54,735 bases of DNA from contig CAVHIG010000004.1 in NCBI GenBank assembly GCA_963636105.1, positions 1 to 54,735 of the forward strand, read 5' to 3'. The notes under the pieces were generated by a model. The model saw only the letters and a program-made list of their open reading frames with translations. It did no database searches and was not told the DNA's origin. Position 1 is the stretch's first letter. Every line of letters starts with the position of its first letter. This stretch comes from CAVHIG01 sp963636105 (lineage in GTDB: Bacteria > Bacillota > Clostridia > Peptostreptococcales > Anaerovoracaceae). Shown one piece after another: positions 6,592 through 15,550 of this stretch. The position numbers and the translations under genes are program-made.

Positions 6592-7698
6592 ATGAAGAAG
6601 AAATTGGCGATAATTTTGGCGGCTGCACTCAGCCTATCCTTTGCAATGACAGGCTGCGGAAGCAGTGAAAGTAAAGACGCAACTGAGGGCTTTTACGACT
6701 ACGATCTGACGGAGTATGTGGAGCTTGGAGAGTATCTCGGGCTGGAAGCATCGGAAATCACGGCTGAGGTCACGGATGAGGAGGTTCAGGCTGAGATTCA
6801 GACGAGGCTTGAGGCTGCCGCAACATATGAGTATGTGGCTGAGGGTGTAGTGGCCGACGGAGATACTGTAAATATCGATTATGTAGGCAGGATGGACGGT
6901 GAGGAATTCGAAGGCGGCTCTACGGATCCGGACGATGGCGGCTATGACCTCACAATCGGCTCAGGCTCCTTTATAGACGGCTTTGAGTCAGGTCTTATCG
7001 GAAAAAATGTAGGAGATACGGTTGTGCTTGACCTGACATTCCCTGATCCATATGAGAATAATACGGATTTTTCCGGAAAGGCTGTGGAATTTACAGTCAC
7101 GATAAATAGCATCAGAAATACAATCACGCCGGAGTACAATCTCGATTTTGTGACCGAAAACAGCGATTGTGACAGCATAGAGGCATACGAGCAGGAGATC
7201 TACGATGAGCTCTATGATACGGCATATGAGACGGCAGAGTCTACCTGGGAAAGCGATATCTGGGACAGAATTGTGGAGAGCTGCACCTTCCTGAAATATC
7301 CTGAGGACGAGATGACAAAGTGCACTGAGGATTATCGTACTTATTACGAGCAATACGCGGAGTATATGGGCACTGATTTTGACAGCTTCATCGAGAGCAT
7401 GGATATGACTGAGGAAGAATTCAATGCGGATGCCGAGGAGTATGCAAAGGGCGTAATTGAAAACGAGCTGGTTCTCTTTGCGATAGCGCAGAAGGAGGAT
7501 CTCATGCTCACAAATGATGAGTATAAGGAAGGACTTGCCGATCTGATCACTCAATCCGGTTTTGAGGATGACGATGCTTTCAAGGAATCCTACGGCTCGA
7601 CATACGAGGAATATGTAGGCAAGGAAAATATCATCGTAACTCTTACTATGGATAAGGTATGGAATCTCATCAAGGAGTCCGTTGTGATCAAAGGATAG
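6592..7698 (+). CDS. Trigger-factor-like FKBP peptidyl-prolyl isomerase lipoprotein
   Basis: From ATG 6592 the protein is 368 residues. A lipoprotein signal (MKKKLAIILAAALSLSFAM then TGC, Cys 22) is followed by an FKBP domain: GDTVNIDYVGRMDGEEFEGG, then IGSGSFIDGFESGLIG and GDTVVLDLTFP. The C-terminal helical region resembles trigger factor. It lacks the ribosome-binding N-domain, so it is predicted to be a membrane-anchored extracytoplasmic chaperone and prolyl isomerase. The start is uncertain: GTG 6568 has an AGGAGG site close by (6558-6563) and would add eight residues before the signal, while ATG 6592 gives the cleaner signal peptide but no nearby site. Asp and Glu are abundant, as in many exported proteins. 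Confidence 0.85.
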   Translation: MKKKLAIILAAALSLSFAMTGCGSSESKDATEGFYDYDLTEYVELGEYLGLEASEITAEVTDEEVQAEIQTRLEAAATYEYVAEGVVADGDTVNIDYVGRMDGEEFEGGSTDPDDGGYDLTIGSGSFIDGFESGLIGKNVGDTVVLDLTFPDPYENNTDFSGKAVEFTVTINSIRNTITPEYNLDFVTENSDCDSIEAYEQEIYDELYDTAYETAESTWESDIWDRIVESCTFLKYPEDEMTKCTEDYRTYYEQYAEYMGTDFDSFIESMDMTEEEFNADAEEYAKGVIENELVLFAIAQKEDLMLTNDEYKEGLADLITQSGFEDDDAFKESYGSTYEEYVGKENIIVTLTMDKVWNLIKESVVIKG

Positions 7699-7847
7699 CT
7701 TCGCGGAGCGCAGGCAAAATAATTTCACAAAATCCACATAAAAAATATTAAAAAGGTATTGCAATATGCTGCGTTTTGTGCTAATGTAGATTCGTTAGTT
7801 TTCATTAGCCAGGGCGCAGTTTTAAATTGCCTTGACATAAAAAGAAG

Positions 7848-7950
7848 CTGACTCTCTGGAGAGTCCCGTATAGCGGGCGCCGAAGGTTTAAGCAGGAGAA
7901 AATAAGCAAGTCTCCTGTGATATCTCAGGCAAAGAGGACAGAGCGTTTAG
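7848..7950 (+). ncRNA. Glycine riboswitch, single aptamer
   Basis: The region carries the glycine aptamer signature: GGAGAG near 7858, CGGGCGCCGAAGG (about 7874-7886), an AGGAGA/TCTCCT stem (7894-7914), and CTCAGGCAAAGAGGACAGAG (7924-7943). Only one aptamer core is present, so it is a singleton rather than a tandem riboswitch. It lies before a terminator and an alanine/glycine symporter gene, the usual target of singleton glycine riboswitches. Sequence 3' of it (about 7945-7973) could supply the partial second helix such singletons use; I have not folded it. Confidence 0.9.
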
Positions 7951-7975
7951 TGCAAGCTTATGTTACCTCTCCGGA

Positions 7976-7999
7976 AAGTCGAGCAAAGCTCGGCTTTTT
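7976..7999 (+). terminator. Terminator in the riboswitch expression platform
   Basis: AAGTCGAGC (7976-7984) pairs with GCTCGGCTT (7988-7996, one G-U pair) over an AAA loop, with TTTTT at the end. It sits between the glycine aptamer and the symporter start and is the likely switch. Confidence 0.8.
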
Positions 8000-8041
8000 A
8001 AATTTTTTGCTTAATTTTCAAGTAAAAAGGAGAACAAAAAA

Positions 8042-9478
8042 ATGACTATCAGTGAACTTATCGTCAAAATTGACGATATCGTGTGGGGCGTACCTCTTCT
8101 GGTACTTCTTATGGGCGTGGGCCTCTTTATTTCTTTTAGACTGGGCTTTTCGCAATTCCGCATCATCAAAGGCTTCCGTTATATGCTATCCGAGGAGCCG
8201 GGCGTAGAGCACGGCGAGGTTTCGAGCTTTGGAGCCTTCTGTACGGCGATGTCTGCTACTGTAGGTACAGGAAATATCGTAGGTGTGGCAACGGCGGTTG
8301 TTGTCGGCGGCGCGGGAGCACTCTTTTGGATGATTGTGGCGGCGCTCATCGGTATGGGTACAAAATACGCAGAATGTCTCTTGGCAGTAAAATACCGCGA
8401 GGTGGCATCTGACGGACATATACTCGGCGGACCGTTTATGTACATAGAAAAGGGCATGGGCAGAGGCTGGAGATGGATGGCGAAGCTCTTTGCAATATTC
8501 ATCATAGGCGCGGCTCTTTTGGGTATCGGCACAATGACCCAGACAAACGGAATCGTATCCGCTGCAAATACCTTCTTTAATCCGGACGGCGGCAACGCGC
8601 TCTTTACAATAGGAAGCGGAGACAGCGCTGTGGAGATCACAATGGTGACTTTGGTAGCTACTGTCATCGTAACACTGTGCGCAGGTCTTGTAATAATCGG
8701 CGGTATCAAAAGAATCGCGACAGTATCAAGCTATGTAGTGCCTTTCATGAGCGCGCTTTATATAATAACGACAGTGCTTGTACTCGTATTCAATGCTTCA
8801 AAGATTCCATCTGCATTTCAGGAAATCTTTGCGTCAGCCTTCGGAGCTGATGCCGTTGCGGGCGGCGCACTGGGCGCTATGATGCTTGCTATGCAAAAGG
8901 GTGTGGCGAGAGGCTGCTTTTCAAATGAGGCAGGTCTCGGCTCTGCGCCTATAGCGGTAGCAGCTGCTCAGGCAAAGGAGCCTGTACGTCAGGGACTTAT
9001 AAATTCTATGGGAGTATTTATAGATACTGTCATCATTTGTAATCTGACAGGACTCAGCATCATCGTAACTGGCTCGCATAAGCTTGGACTTAAAGGCGCT
9101 CCTGTGACGATAAACGCGCTTGGAAACGGACTCCCTTGGGATTTCAGCGTAGGAGCATTTCTCCTTATGATATGCCTTGCGTTCTTTGCATTCACAACGA
9201 TACTCGGCTGGAACTATTACAGTGAGAGATCCCTTGAATATCTGATGGGATATAAAAATGAGACAGCACTCAAGGTATACAGATGGATATACATCGTATG
9301 CATATTTATAGGACCATTCCTCAGCATAGAAGCGGTTTGGAACCTTGCCGATATATTCAACGGCCTCATCGCCTTCCCGAACCTCATCGCCATCATTGCA
9401 CTTAGCGGGGTTGTGGCAAAGGAAAACAAGAGCTACTTTACAAGGCTTGCGGACGGCAGACTCAAGGACAGAATATAG
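8042..9478 (+). CDS. Sodium:alanine/glycine symporter (AGCS family)
   Basis: The 478-residue membrane protein imports small neutral amino acids with sodium. AGCS hallmarks are visible: GAFCTAMSATVGTGNIVGVA near residues 65-84, KYAECLLAVKYRE, GGPFMYIEKGMG, and RGCFSNEAGLGSAPIAVAAA around 286-305. About ten hydrophobic segments are present. AAAAGGAG precedes ATG 8042. A glycine riboswitch and terminator lie directly upstream, so glycine is probably a substrate and the control signal. The gene stands alone, with a GC-rich hairpin downstream. Confidence 0.95.
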   Translation: MTISELIVKIDDIVWGVPLLVLLMGVGLFISFRLGFSQFRIIKGFRYMLSEEPGVEHGEVSSFGAFCTAMSATVGTGNIVGVATAVVVGGAGALFWMIVAALIGMGTKYAECLLAVKYREVASDGHILGGPFMYIEKGMGRGWRWMAKLFAIFIIGAALLGIGTMTQTNGIVSAANTFFNPDGGNALFTIGSGDSAVEITMVTLVATVIVTLCAGLVIIGGIKRIATVSSYVVPFMSALYIITTVLVLVFNASKIPSAFQEIFASAFGADAVAGGALGAMMLAMQKGVARGCFSNEAGLGSAPIAVAAAQAKEPVRQGLINSMGVFIDTVIICNLTGLSIIVTGSHKLGLKGAPVTINALGNGLPWDFSVGAFLLMICLAFFAFTTILGWNYYSERSLEYLMGYKNETALKVYRWIYIVCIFIGPFLSIEAVWNLADIFNGLIAFPNLIAIIALSGVVAKENKSYFTRLADGRLKDRI

Positions 9479-9543
9479 AAATGAACAAAGCAAATATCAA
9501 AAAACTTATATAAAAGTTTGTGTGTGAATTGTGATAAGTATAT

Positions 9544-9576
9544 GCGGGCCCGGAGAGAATCTCTTTCCGGGCCCGC
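9544..9576 (+). terminator. GC-rich hairpin after the symporter gene
   Basis: GCGGGCCCGGA (9544-9554) pairs with TCCGGGCCCGC (9566-9576), extended inward by GAGA/TCTC with a small bulge. It is very stable but has no clear T-run, so termination is likely but not certain. The rest of 9479-9738 holds only the nrdR promoter. Confidence 0.6.
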
Positions 9577-9667
9577 AGTCATTCTACGGAGTAGAAGGAA
9601 AAAGCGCGCGTTACAAGTCTAATCCCTAGCGTGAAAAAAATCCAACCATCAAATTTTACACTAACCT

Positions 9668-9696
9668 TTGTAAAAAAGTGGGAGATGTGATATCAT
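9668..9696 (+). promoter_or_regulatory. Promoter of nrdR
   Basis: TTGTAA (9668-9673) and TATCAT (9691-9696) have a 17-base spacer. They lie about 40 bases before ATG 9739. I did not find a convincing NrdR box. Confidence 0.55.
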
Positions 9697-9738
9697 ATTC
9701 TTTAGTGAATACGACGGCAGAATTAGGAGGTAAGGATT

Positions 9739-10200
9739 ATGAGATGTCCGTTTTGTGAGAATCAGGACACAAAGGTTATAGATTCAAGGCCGACCGAAGA
9801 AGGCCACGCTATAAGAAGAAGAAGAGAATGCGACAAGTGCGGCAAGCGCTTTACAACATATGAAAAAGTCGAAGAGATGCTTCTTGTAGTCGTCAAAAAA
9901 GACGGCAGCAGGGAGGCCTTTGACAGAAATAAGATATTAAACGGCATAATAAAGGCCTGCGAAAAGCGTCCTGTGCCATTGGCAGATATTGAAAGGGTAG
10001 TGGACGAGATTGAGCGCGGACTGAATAATCTCATGGAAAAGGAAGTCCAGAGCAAATTTATAGGCGAGCTCATAATGGAGCAATTGCAAAAATTGGACGA
10101 AGTGGCATATGTGCGTTTTGCGTCCGTATATAGGCAATTTGCGGATGTAAATACCTTTGCCGCCGAGATTGAAAAGCTCATCAATAAAAAGCAGCAGTAG
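9739..10200 (+). CDS. nrdR: Transcriptional repressor NrdR
   Basis: NrdR represses ribonucleotide reductase genes when dATP is high. The 153-residue protein has the N-terminal zinc ribbon (MRCPFCENQDTKVIDSRP with RRRRECDKCGKRFTTYE) and the ATP-cone domain (VVKKDGSREAFDRNKILNGI, then YVRFASVYRQFADV). Length and motifs are standard. AGGAGG precedes ATG 9739. It is followed by cmk after an 86-bp gap filled by a GCGGAAAC repeat element; no ribonucleotide reductase gene lies in the window. Confidence 0.96.
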   Translation: MRCPFCENQDTKVIDSRPTEEGHAIRRRRECDKCGKRFTTYEKVEEMLLVVVKKDGSREAFDRNKILNGIIKACEKRPVPLADIERVVDEIERGLNNLMEKEVQSKFIGELIMEQLQKLDEVAYVRFASVYRQFADVNTFAAEIEKLINKKQQ

Positions 10201-10202
10201 CA

Positions 10203-10259
10203 GCGGAAACGGCGGAGAGCAGAGACCTGCGGAGGCTCCGGAGACGGCGAAGTTTCCGC
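10203..10259 (+). repeat. GCGGAAAC-family inverted element between nrdR and cmk
   Basis: GCGGAAACGGCGG (10203-10215) and GTTTCCGC (10252-10259) form the ends of a 57-bp inverted element. Its interior is GC-rich, including a GGAGGCTCCGG palindrome. It fills nearly the whole intergenic gap, starting two bases after the nrdR stop. Confidence 0.85.
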
Positions 10260-10286
10260 AAGAAAATAAAAAGAGGACACGAAAAA

Positions 10287-10946
10287 ATGAGTGACAGAAT
10301 TATAAGAATCGCAATAGACGGACCGAGCGGTGCGGGCAAGAGCTCAATCGCAAAGGCCGTAGCCCAAAGGCTCGGGATCGAATACATAGACACGGGCGCG
10401 ATGTACAGAGCCTTCGGATATAAGATGCTGAAAAGCGGCATAGACGCAGGCGACAGAGAAGGAATAAAGAGCCTTCTTGCATGCACGGAGATAGATTTTA
10501 AGGACGGCGACACGCTACTTGACGGTGAAAATATAAGCGATAAAATAAGGACGCCGGAGATTTCGAAAATGGCTTCGACCTGCTCGGCTTATCCTGAGGT
10601 GCGCGCAAAGCTTGTGGAGCTTCAGCAGGCCATGGGCAGACGCAAGAGCATAATTATGGATGGACGCGACATATGCGAAAAGGTGCTTCCCGAGGCAGAA
10701 TACAAATTCTTTCTGACTGCTTCTGCGCACGAGAGAGCAAACAGGCGTTACAAAGAGCTTACAGAAAAGGGCGAAAATGTCAGCTTTGATGAGGTTCTTG
10801 AGGATATGAGAAAGCGCGACCTTGCGGATTCGACACGCGCGGTGAGCCCGCTTAGAAAGGCGGCGGACGCGGAGGAGATAGACTCCAGCAATATGACAAA
10901 AGAAGAAGTTATAGACACTATATTAAATAAGATTGGAGAGTTGTAA
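10287..10946 (+). CDS. cmk: Cytidylate kinase
   Basis: This enzyme phosphorylates CMP and dCMP to the diphosphates using ATP. The 219-residue protein starts with IAIDGPSGAGKSSIAKAVAQ, a P-loop, followed by YIDTGAMYRA, MDGRDICEKVLPEAEYKFFL, and the lid region RDLADSTRAVSPLRKAADA. Length is typical. The next gene starts two bases after its stop, so the two are translated together. Confidence 0.95.
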   Translation: MSDRIIRIAIDGPSGAGKSSIAKAVAQRLGIEYIDTGAMYRAFGYKMLKSGIDAGDREGIKSLLACTEIDFKDGDTLLDGENISDKIRTPEISKMASTCSAYPEVRAKLVELQQAMGRRKSIIMDGRDICEKVLPEAEYKFFLTASAHERANRRYKELTEKGENVSFDEVLEDMRKRDLADSTRAVSPLRKAADAEEIDSSNMTKEEVIDTILNKIGEL

Positions 10947-10948
10947 AA

Positions 10949-12193
10949 ATGGCTACATTAAGACCTTTTAAAGGAATCAGACCGGCGGCGGAATATGCGG
11001 AGAAAGTGGTATCTCTGCCATATGATGTAATGAATAGGGAAGAAGCGGCGAAAATGGCCGAGGGAAACCCGTACAGCTTCCTGCACATATGCAGATCCGA
11101 GATCGATTTGCCGGACGAGGCTGATCCCTATGCTCCCGCTGTTTACGCAAAGGCAAAGGAAAACATACTTGGATATTTGTCTGACGGAGTGCTCATCCGC
11201 GAGGAAAAGCCTATGCTCTACATCTACAAGCAGACGATGGATGGACGTGTGCAGACAGGCATCGTGGCGACCTTCGCAATCGACGAATACATGGATAATA
11301 CCATAAAAAAGCACGAATTTACGCGTGTGGAGAAGGAACTGGACAGAATAAATCATTTTGACGTGTGCAATACGGATACTGAGCCGATTTTCCTGACATA
11401 TAGGGATGATCTGCGCGTGAGGACAATTCTCGCGGGCTGGATGGCAAATCACGCTCCGGAGTATGATCTTGTGACGGGTGACGGCATAGGCCACGCTCTT
11501 TGGGCAATATCAGACGATGCTGTGATTGCAAGCCTTGTGGAACTCTTTGCTCAGATTCCGGCACTCTATATCGCGGACGGTCATCACAGATCGGCTTCCG
11601 CTTGCAAGGTAGGGCTGAAGCGCCGCGAGGAGCATCCTGATTATACGGGCGATGAGGAATTCAACTACTTTATGGCTGTCGTATTCCCGGACAATGACCT
11701 CAAAATTTTTGACTACAACCGTGTTGTGAAGGATTTGAACGGACTTACAAAGGAAGAATTTTTGGCGAAGGTAGCAGAGGCGGGCTTTGATGTTGCGGAA
11801 ACTGCGCAGTCTCCGTATGCTCCGGAGGGCAAGCATATTTTCGGAATGTATCTTGAGGGCAAGTGGTATAAGCTTACGGCGCAGGAGAGAATAATTCCGG
11901 CGGACGATGTGATAGGCTCCCTGGATGTGTCCGTGCTTCAGGAGAATCTCTTGCATCCTGTGCTTGGAATAGAGGATCCGCGTACGGATAAGAGGATTGA
12001 TTTTGTAGGAGGTATAAGAGGACTTTCTGAGCTTGAGAGACGCTGCAAGGAGGATATGACGGTAGCATTTGCGGTATATCCTGTGGATATCGCGGATCTT
12101 TTGTCGGTAGCGGACGCGGGTCTTGTAATGCCGCCGAAATCGACATGGTTTGAGCCAAAGCTTGGCTCCGGACTTTTCATGCATGAGCTGTAG
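10949..12193 (+). CDS. DUF1015 family protein
   Basis: The 414-residue protein matches DUF1015. It begins LRPFKGIRPAAEYAEKVVSLPYDV and contains YIADGHHRSASACKVG, the conserved DGHHR motif shared with ParB/sulfiredoxin-fold proteins such as archaeal ADP-dependent serine kinase. The biochemical role of the bacterial family is not settled; a link to serine metabolism has been suggested from gene neighbourhoods. It starts two bases after cmk. A GCGGAAAC repeat (11795-11815) is in frame near residue 285 and encodes AETAQSP. A strong terminator follows. Confidence 0.85.
   Translation: MATLRPFKGIRPAAEYAEKVVSLPYDVMNREEAAKMAEGNPYSFLHICRSEIDLPDEADPYAPAVYAKAKENILGYLSDGVLIREEKPMLYIYKQTMDGRVQTGIVATFAIDEYMDNTIKKHEFTRVEKELDRINHFDVCNTDTEPIFLTYRDDLRVRTILAGWMANHAPEYDLVTGDGIGHALWAISDDAVIASLVELFAQIPALYIADGHHRSASACKVGLKRREEHPDYTGDEEFNYFMAVVFPDNDLKIFDYNRVVKDLNGLTKEEFLAKVAEAGFDVAETAQSPYAPEGKHIFGMYLEGKWYKLTAQERIIPADDVIGSLDVSVLQENLLHPVLGIEDPRTDKRIDFVGGIRGLSELERRCKEDMTVAFAVYPVDIADLLSVADAGLVMPPKSTWFEPKLGSGLFMHEL
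11795..11815 (+). repeat. GCGGAAAC-family palindrome inside the DUF1015 gene
   Basis: The motif GCGGAAACTGCG is followed by CAGTCTCCG, one base away from the perfect palindrome seen at 49409-49430. It is read in frame as Ala-Glu-Thr-Ala-Gln-Ser-Pro, in a stretch that looks like a loop. Confidence 0.8.
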
Positions 12194-12251
12194 AAAGTGC
12201 GGAAATCGGCTGAATTATTGAAATTGTAATGCGATAGCTTTATAAAAATCA

Positions 12252-12288
12252 GGCAGAGCTAGGATAAAATTCCGGCTCTGCCTTTTTT
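12252..12288 (+). terminator. Terminator after the DUF1015 gene
   Basis: GGCAGAGC (12252-12259) pairs with GCTCTGCC (12275-12282) and TTTTTT follows. It closes the nrdR-cmk-DUF1015 group. Confidence 0.9.
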
Positions 12289-12336
12289 GAGGAATGAAAA
12301 GACTAAAAATCTTCACTTAAAATCCGTTTATTGCCC

Positions 12337-12365
12337 TTGTAACATAATCCGTAAAATGATAAAAT
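12337..12365 (+). promoter_or_regulatory. Promoter before radC
   Basis: TTGTAA (12337-12342) and TAAAAT (12360-12365) are 17 bases apart. This is the likely promoter for radC and perhaps the whole mre cluster. About 95 bases of leader precede radC. Confidence 0.55.
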
Positions 12366-12459
12366 AAAAGAACGTATGGAGAATAGAGGCTGCCCTTTGT
12401 GATTTTGTATTCGAATAGCTTTGGATTACAAAAAATGACAAAAAGGGGGGAGTCAATTT

Positions 12460-13137
12460 ATGCTTATTAAGGAGCTTGCGCCTGAGGAGAGACCTCGGGA
12501 AAGGCTTATGAAATACGGAGCTGATATTTTATCGGACTCAGAGCTTCTCGCGATACTTTTGCGCACGGGGACAAAGGATATGTCCGCGCTCGCTGTTGCA
12601 AGTGAGCTCATTTCGCATGATGAAAAGGGACTTGCATGCATTGCCGAATGCCTTCCGCAAGAGCTTGCGGAGTTTAAGGGCATAGGCATAGCAAAGGCCT
12701 GCCAGCTTGCAGCTGCGGTGGAGATTGGAAAAAGGCTCGCTACAAGGCCGAGAGAAAAGCGCATAGCGGTCACAGATTCGCTTACACTTTCAAGAATTTT
12801 CATGGAAGATATGCGCTATTACAAGAAGGAATTCATGAAGATTCTTTTGCTCAATGCCAAGGGTGAGATCATAAGCATTGAAAATGTAGCCGTGGGTGAC
12901 CTTTGCTCGACAGTGATACACCCGAGAGAGGTATTCCAGTTTGCTGTCCGGAAGGCTGCGGCCGCGATAGCGCTTGTACACAATCATCCGAGCGGTGATC
13001 CCACTCCAAGTCAGGCTGATATAGACATTACCAAAAGGCTTGTCGAGTCGGGAAAAATCCTCGGCATTATGGTAGTCGATCACATCATCATAGGAGACGG
13101 TATATATGTGAGCTTTCGAGACAAAAATCTTATGTAA
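12460..13137 (+). CDS. radC: RadC/JAB-domain DNA repair-like protein
   Basis: The 225-residue protein has the helix-hairpin-helix region (LLAILLRTGTKDMSALAVAS, LAEFKGIGIAKACQLAAAVE) and the C-terminal MPN/JAB domain. The latter has a zinc motif of the form E-x(n)-HNHPSGDPTPSQADID. RadC was once thought to act in repair; its actual substrate is unknown. Placement directly before mreB is common in Firmicutes and Proteobacteria. A purine-rich GGGGGGAG site precedes ATG 12460. Confidence 0.93.
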   Translation: MLIKELAPEERPRERLMKYGADILSDSELLAILLRTGTKDMSALAVASELISHDEKGLACIAECLPQELAEFKGIGIAKACQLAAAVEIGKRLATRPREKRIAVTDSLTLSRIFMEDMRYYKKEFMKILLLNAKGEIISIENVAVGDLCSTVIHPREVFQFAVRKAAAAIALVHNHPSGDPTPSQADIDITKRLVESGKILGIMVVDHIIIGDGIYVSFRDKNLM

Positions 13138-13187
13138 CATGTAAAGAGGAAGAAAAAATGGGAGACAAACGCGGAGGTAAAAAGACT

Positions 13188-14234
13188 ATGTGCTTGGGTT
13201 TTACAAAGGATATGGGTATAGATTTAGGTACGGCAAACACGCTTATATATATCGCGGATAAGGGCATCGTTGTAAACGAGCCGTCTGTAATAGCGATGGA
13301 AAAATATACAAGAAAGCTTATCGCTACGGGTACAGCCGCAAAGGAAATGATAGGCAGGGCGCCGGATAATATAAATGTAGTCAGACCTCTGCAGGACGGA
13401 GTAATCTCAGACTTCGATATGACAGTAGAGATGCTCAAGGACATGATTGGAAAGGCTCTCGGAAAGAAGGCAGGCAGTGTAAAGCTTCGCGTCGTAGTGG
13501 GAGTGCCTAGCGGTGTAACTGAAGTAGAAAAGCGCGCGGTAGAGGATACTATTCGCCAAATGGGCGCAAAGGACGTATATATTCTGGAGGAGCCTATGGC
13601 AGCCGCTATAGGAGCCGGACTTGACGTAGACGACGCAAAAGGCTGCATGATCGCAGACATAGGCGGCGGCACTACTGACATAGCCGTAATCGCTTTGAGC
13701 GGAATCGTTTCCTCCACATCCATACGCCACGCGGGCGACAAGTTCAATGACGCGATTGTGCAATATATGCGCAAGGAGCACGGACTCCACATCGGAGAAC
13801 GCACAGCGGAGGAGCTTAAGATTCACATGGGCTGCGCGATAGTGGACGTGGATGAAAACGGAAAAGAAGACGAGACTACCATGGACGCGAAGGGAAGAGA
13901 CGCGATTACAGGCCTTCCAAAGGTAGTAGCTATCACAAAAAGAGATATGCAGATGGCGCTCAAGGATTCTATAGAGGTTGTGGTAGACGGTGTAAAGGCT
14001 ACGCTTGAAAACTGTCCTCCTGAGCTTTCTGCTGACATTGTCACAAACGGACTCGTGCTGGCCGGCGGAGGAGGCATGATACATAATCTCGATAAGCTCA
14101 TAGAGCAGAGAACGGGCATGAAAGTGCGCGTGGCTGAAAATGCTTTTGAGGCGGTTGTCATGGGCGCCGGAAAGAGCCTCAAGCACATCGATAAATTGAA
14201 GAGTTATGTAGCAAATAGGAGAAAAAGATTATAA
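13188..14234 (+). CDS. mreB: Rod-shape-determining actin homolog MreB
   Basis: MreB forms membrane-bound filaments that guide elongation-phase wall synthesis. Actin-fold ATP motifs are present: MGIDLGTANTLIYI, ADIGGGTTDIAVIAL and VLAGGGGMIHNLDKLIEQ. From ATG 13188, nine bases after GGAGGT (13173-13178), the product is 348 residues and begins MCLGFTKDMGIDLGTA, like other MreB proteins. An in-frame ATG at 13158 would add ten residues and has a weaker site. Next comes mreC, beginning directly after the stop. Confidence 0.96.
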   Translation: MCLGFTKDMGIDLGTANTLIYIADKGIVVNEPSVIAMEKYTRKLIATGTAAKEMIGRAPDNINVVRPLQDGVISDFDMTVEMLKDMIGKALGKKAGSVKLRVVVGVPSGVTEVEKRAVEDTIRQMGAKDVYILEEPMAAAIGAGLDVDDAKGCMIADIGGGTTDIAVIALSGIVSSTSIRHAGDKFNDAIVQYMRKEHGLHIGERTAEELKIHMGCAIVDVDENGKEDETTMDAKGRDAITGLPKVVAITKRDMQMALKDSIEVVVDGVKATLENCPPELSADIVTNGLVLAGGGGMIHNLDKLIEQRTGMKVRVAENAFEAVVMGAGKSLKHIDKLKSYVANRRKRL

Positions 14235-15053
14235 ATGAAATGGATAAAAGAGCATAGGCTTATTTCAATTTCATTATGCGTGTTGCTGGTCATAGGAATT
14301 GTGATCAGCACATCGTATTTTTTAGAGGGAAATTCCACTCCGGTAGGTAAGGCTGCAAAGACCGTGGTATACGCCGTAGAGAGGCCACTAAGTGCTGCCG
14401 GAAACAGCCTAAAGTATGCTTTTAGGGGGATTTTCGAATTCCGGAGCGTGCTCTCAGAAAATGAGGCATTGAAAGAAGAAAATGCGGAGCTTCGAAAGGA
14501 GCTTGTGGAGGCTTCTCTTAAAAAACAGGATCTTGAAGAACTGCAAAATCTTTCTGAGGTATTGAATTACGACTTTGTAGAGGGTACAAATGACCTTGTG
14601 ACCTGCGATATAATCGCTATGGATTCCACCTCTTATTTTGGCGTCTTTACAATCAATAAGGGAAGCGACAGCGGCATATATAAGGATGCCGTAGTTGTGA
14701 GTGGTGATGGACTGGTCGGCACGGTATACGAGGTGGGCTCAAGCTGGTCAAAGGTGATGACGATAGTGGATGACGCTCAAAAGGTGAGCTTTAGAGTATT
14801 TCGTGATCTCAGCATATTGGGCATACTTCAGGGTGACGGAAATGGCACTTTGAACGGATATATGCTCGATAGTGAGGCGACAGTCATAGAAGGAGATCTT
14901 CTCATTACTTCAAATATCGGAATATATCCTGAAGGAATAGAAATAGGAAAAGTAATTTCTGTGGAATATGATAAGGACACACAGCTCAAGACTGTAGAGA
15001 TAGAGCCGAGCGCTGATCTTAAAAATCTTCAGAAGGTGACGGTCATCATATGA
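14235..15053 (+). CDS. mreC: Rod-shape-determining protein MreC
   Basis: MreC is a single-pass membrane protein that activates the PBP2/RodA wall synthase. The 272-residue product has a transmembrane helix at residues 8-26, a coiled coil around 75-105 (SENEALKEENAELRKELVEA), then the beta-barrel MreC domain (AVVVSGDGLVGTVYEVG, IYPEGIEIGKVISVE). It starts on the base after the mreB stop and overlaps mreD by four bases, so translation is coupled. Confidence 0.93.
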   Translation: MKWIKEHRLISISLCVLLVIGIVISTSYFLEGNSTPVGKAAKTVVYAVERPLSAAGNSLKYAFRGIFEFRSVLSENEALKEENAELRKELVEASLKKQDLEELQNLSEVLNYDFVEGTNDLVTCDIIAMDSTSYFGVFTINKGSDSGIYKDAVVVSGDGLVGTVYEVGSSWSKVMTIVDDAQKVSFRVFRDLSILGILQGDGNGTLNGYMLDSEATVIEGDLLITSNIGIYPEGIEIGKVISVEYDKDTQLKTVEIEPSADLKNLQKVTVII

Positions 15054-15550
15054 AGTACAGATATGGGATAATAGTATATATCATCGCGATTTTTTTACAG
15101 GGCAGCCTGTTAAATAACATTAAAATCCTGGGCGCTGCGCCAAACTTGCTGCTCTGTCTTACAATCGTGACAGCCTTTTTATATGAAAACGGATTTGCCG
15201 GAATCGTGCTGGGAGCTGCTTCCGGTCTTTTGTATGACATTTGTTTTGCACAATATGCGGGAGTGACATCTTTTGCTCTCTTTGTTGTGGGCCTTGCCGT
15301 GATGCTCGCGGCGGAGTTTACCAACAAGGAGAAGCTGAGTGCCATTATATTGGTTACAATTATAAGTACCTTTGCATACAATCTTCTGTATTGGTGCGTA
15401 ATGGCAGTATTGGGCACTTCATATACATTTGTCTATATGCTCAAGATGCAGCCGCAGTGCATTTGCTACAATATACCATTTGCGGTGATTTTTTACATGG
15501 TTGTTATCAGGAAGGTCGTAAAATACAGACAGGATAGGTTCTATAGATGA
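15050..15550 (+). CDS. mreD: Rod-shape-determining protein MreD
   Basis: The 166-residue product is almost wholly hydrophobic with about five membrane spans, as expected for MreD. It contains GAAPNLLLCLTIVTAFLYEN and GFAGIVLGAASGLLYDICFA, a typical MreD stretch. It overlaps mreC and the pbp2 gene by ATGA on both sides. Function is inferred from position and fold. Confidence 0.9.
   Translation: MKYRYGIIVYIIAIFLQGSLLNNIKILGAAPNLLLCLTIVTAFLYENGFAGIVLGAASGLLYDICFAQYAGVTSFALFVVGLAVMLAAEFTNKEKLSAIILVTIISTFAYNLLYWCVMAVLGTSYTFVYMLKMQPQCICYNIPFAVIFYMVVIRKVVKYRQDRFYR

Noticed and set aside
13407..14186. 259-codon antisense frame in mreB
   Set aside because: It is an antisense shadow of mreB without start signals.
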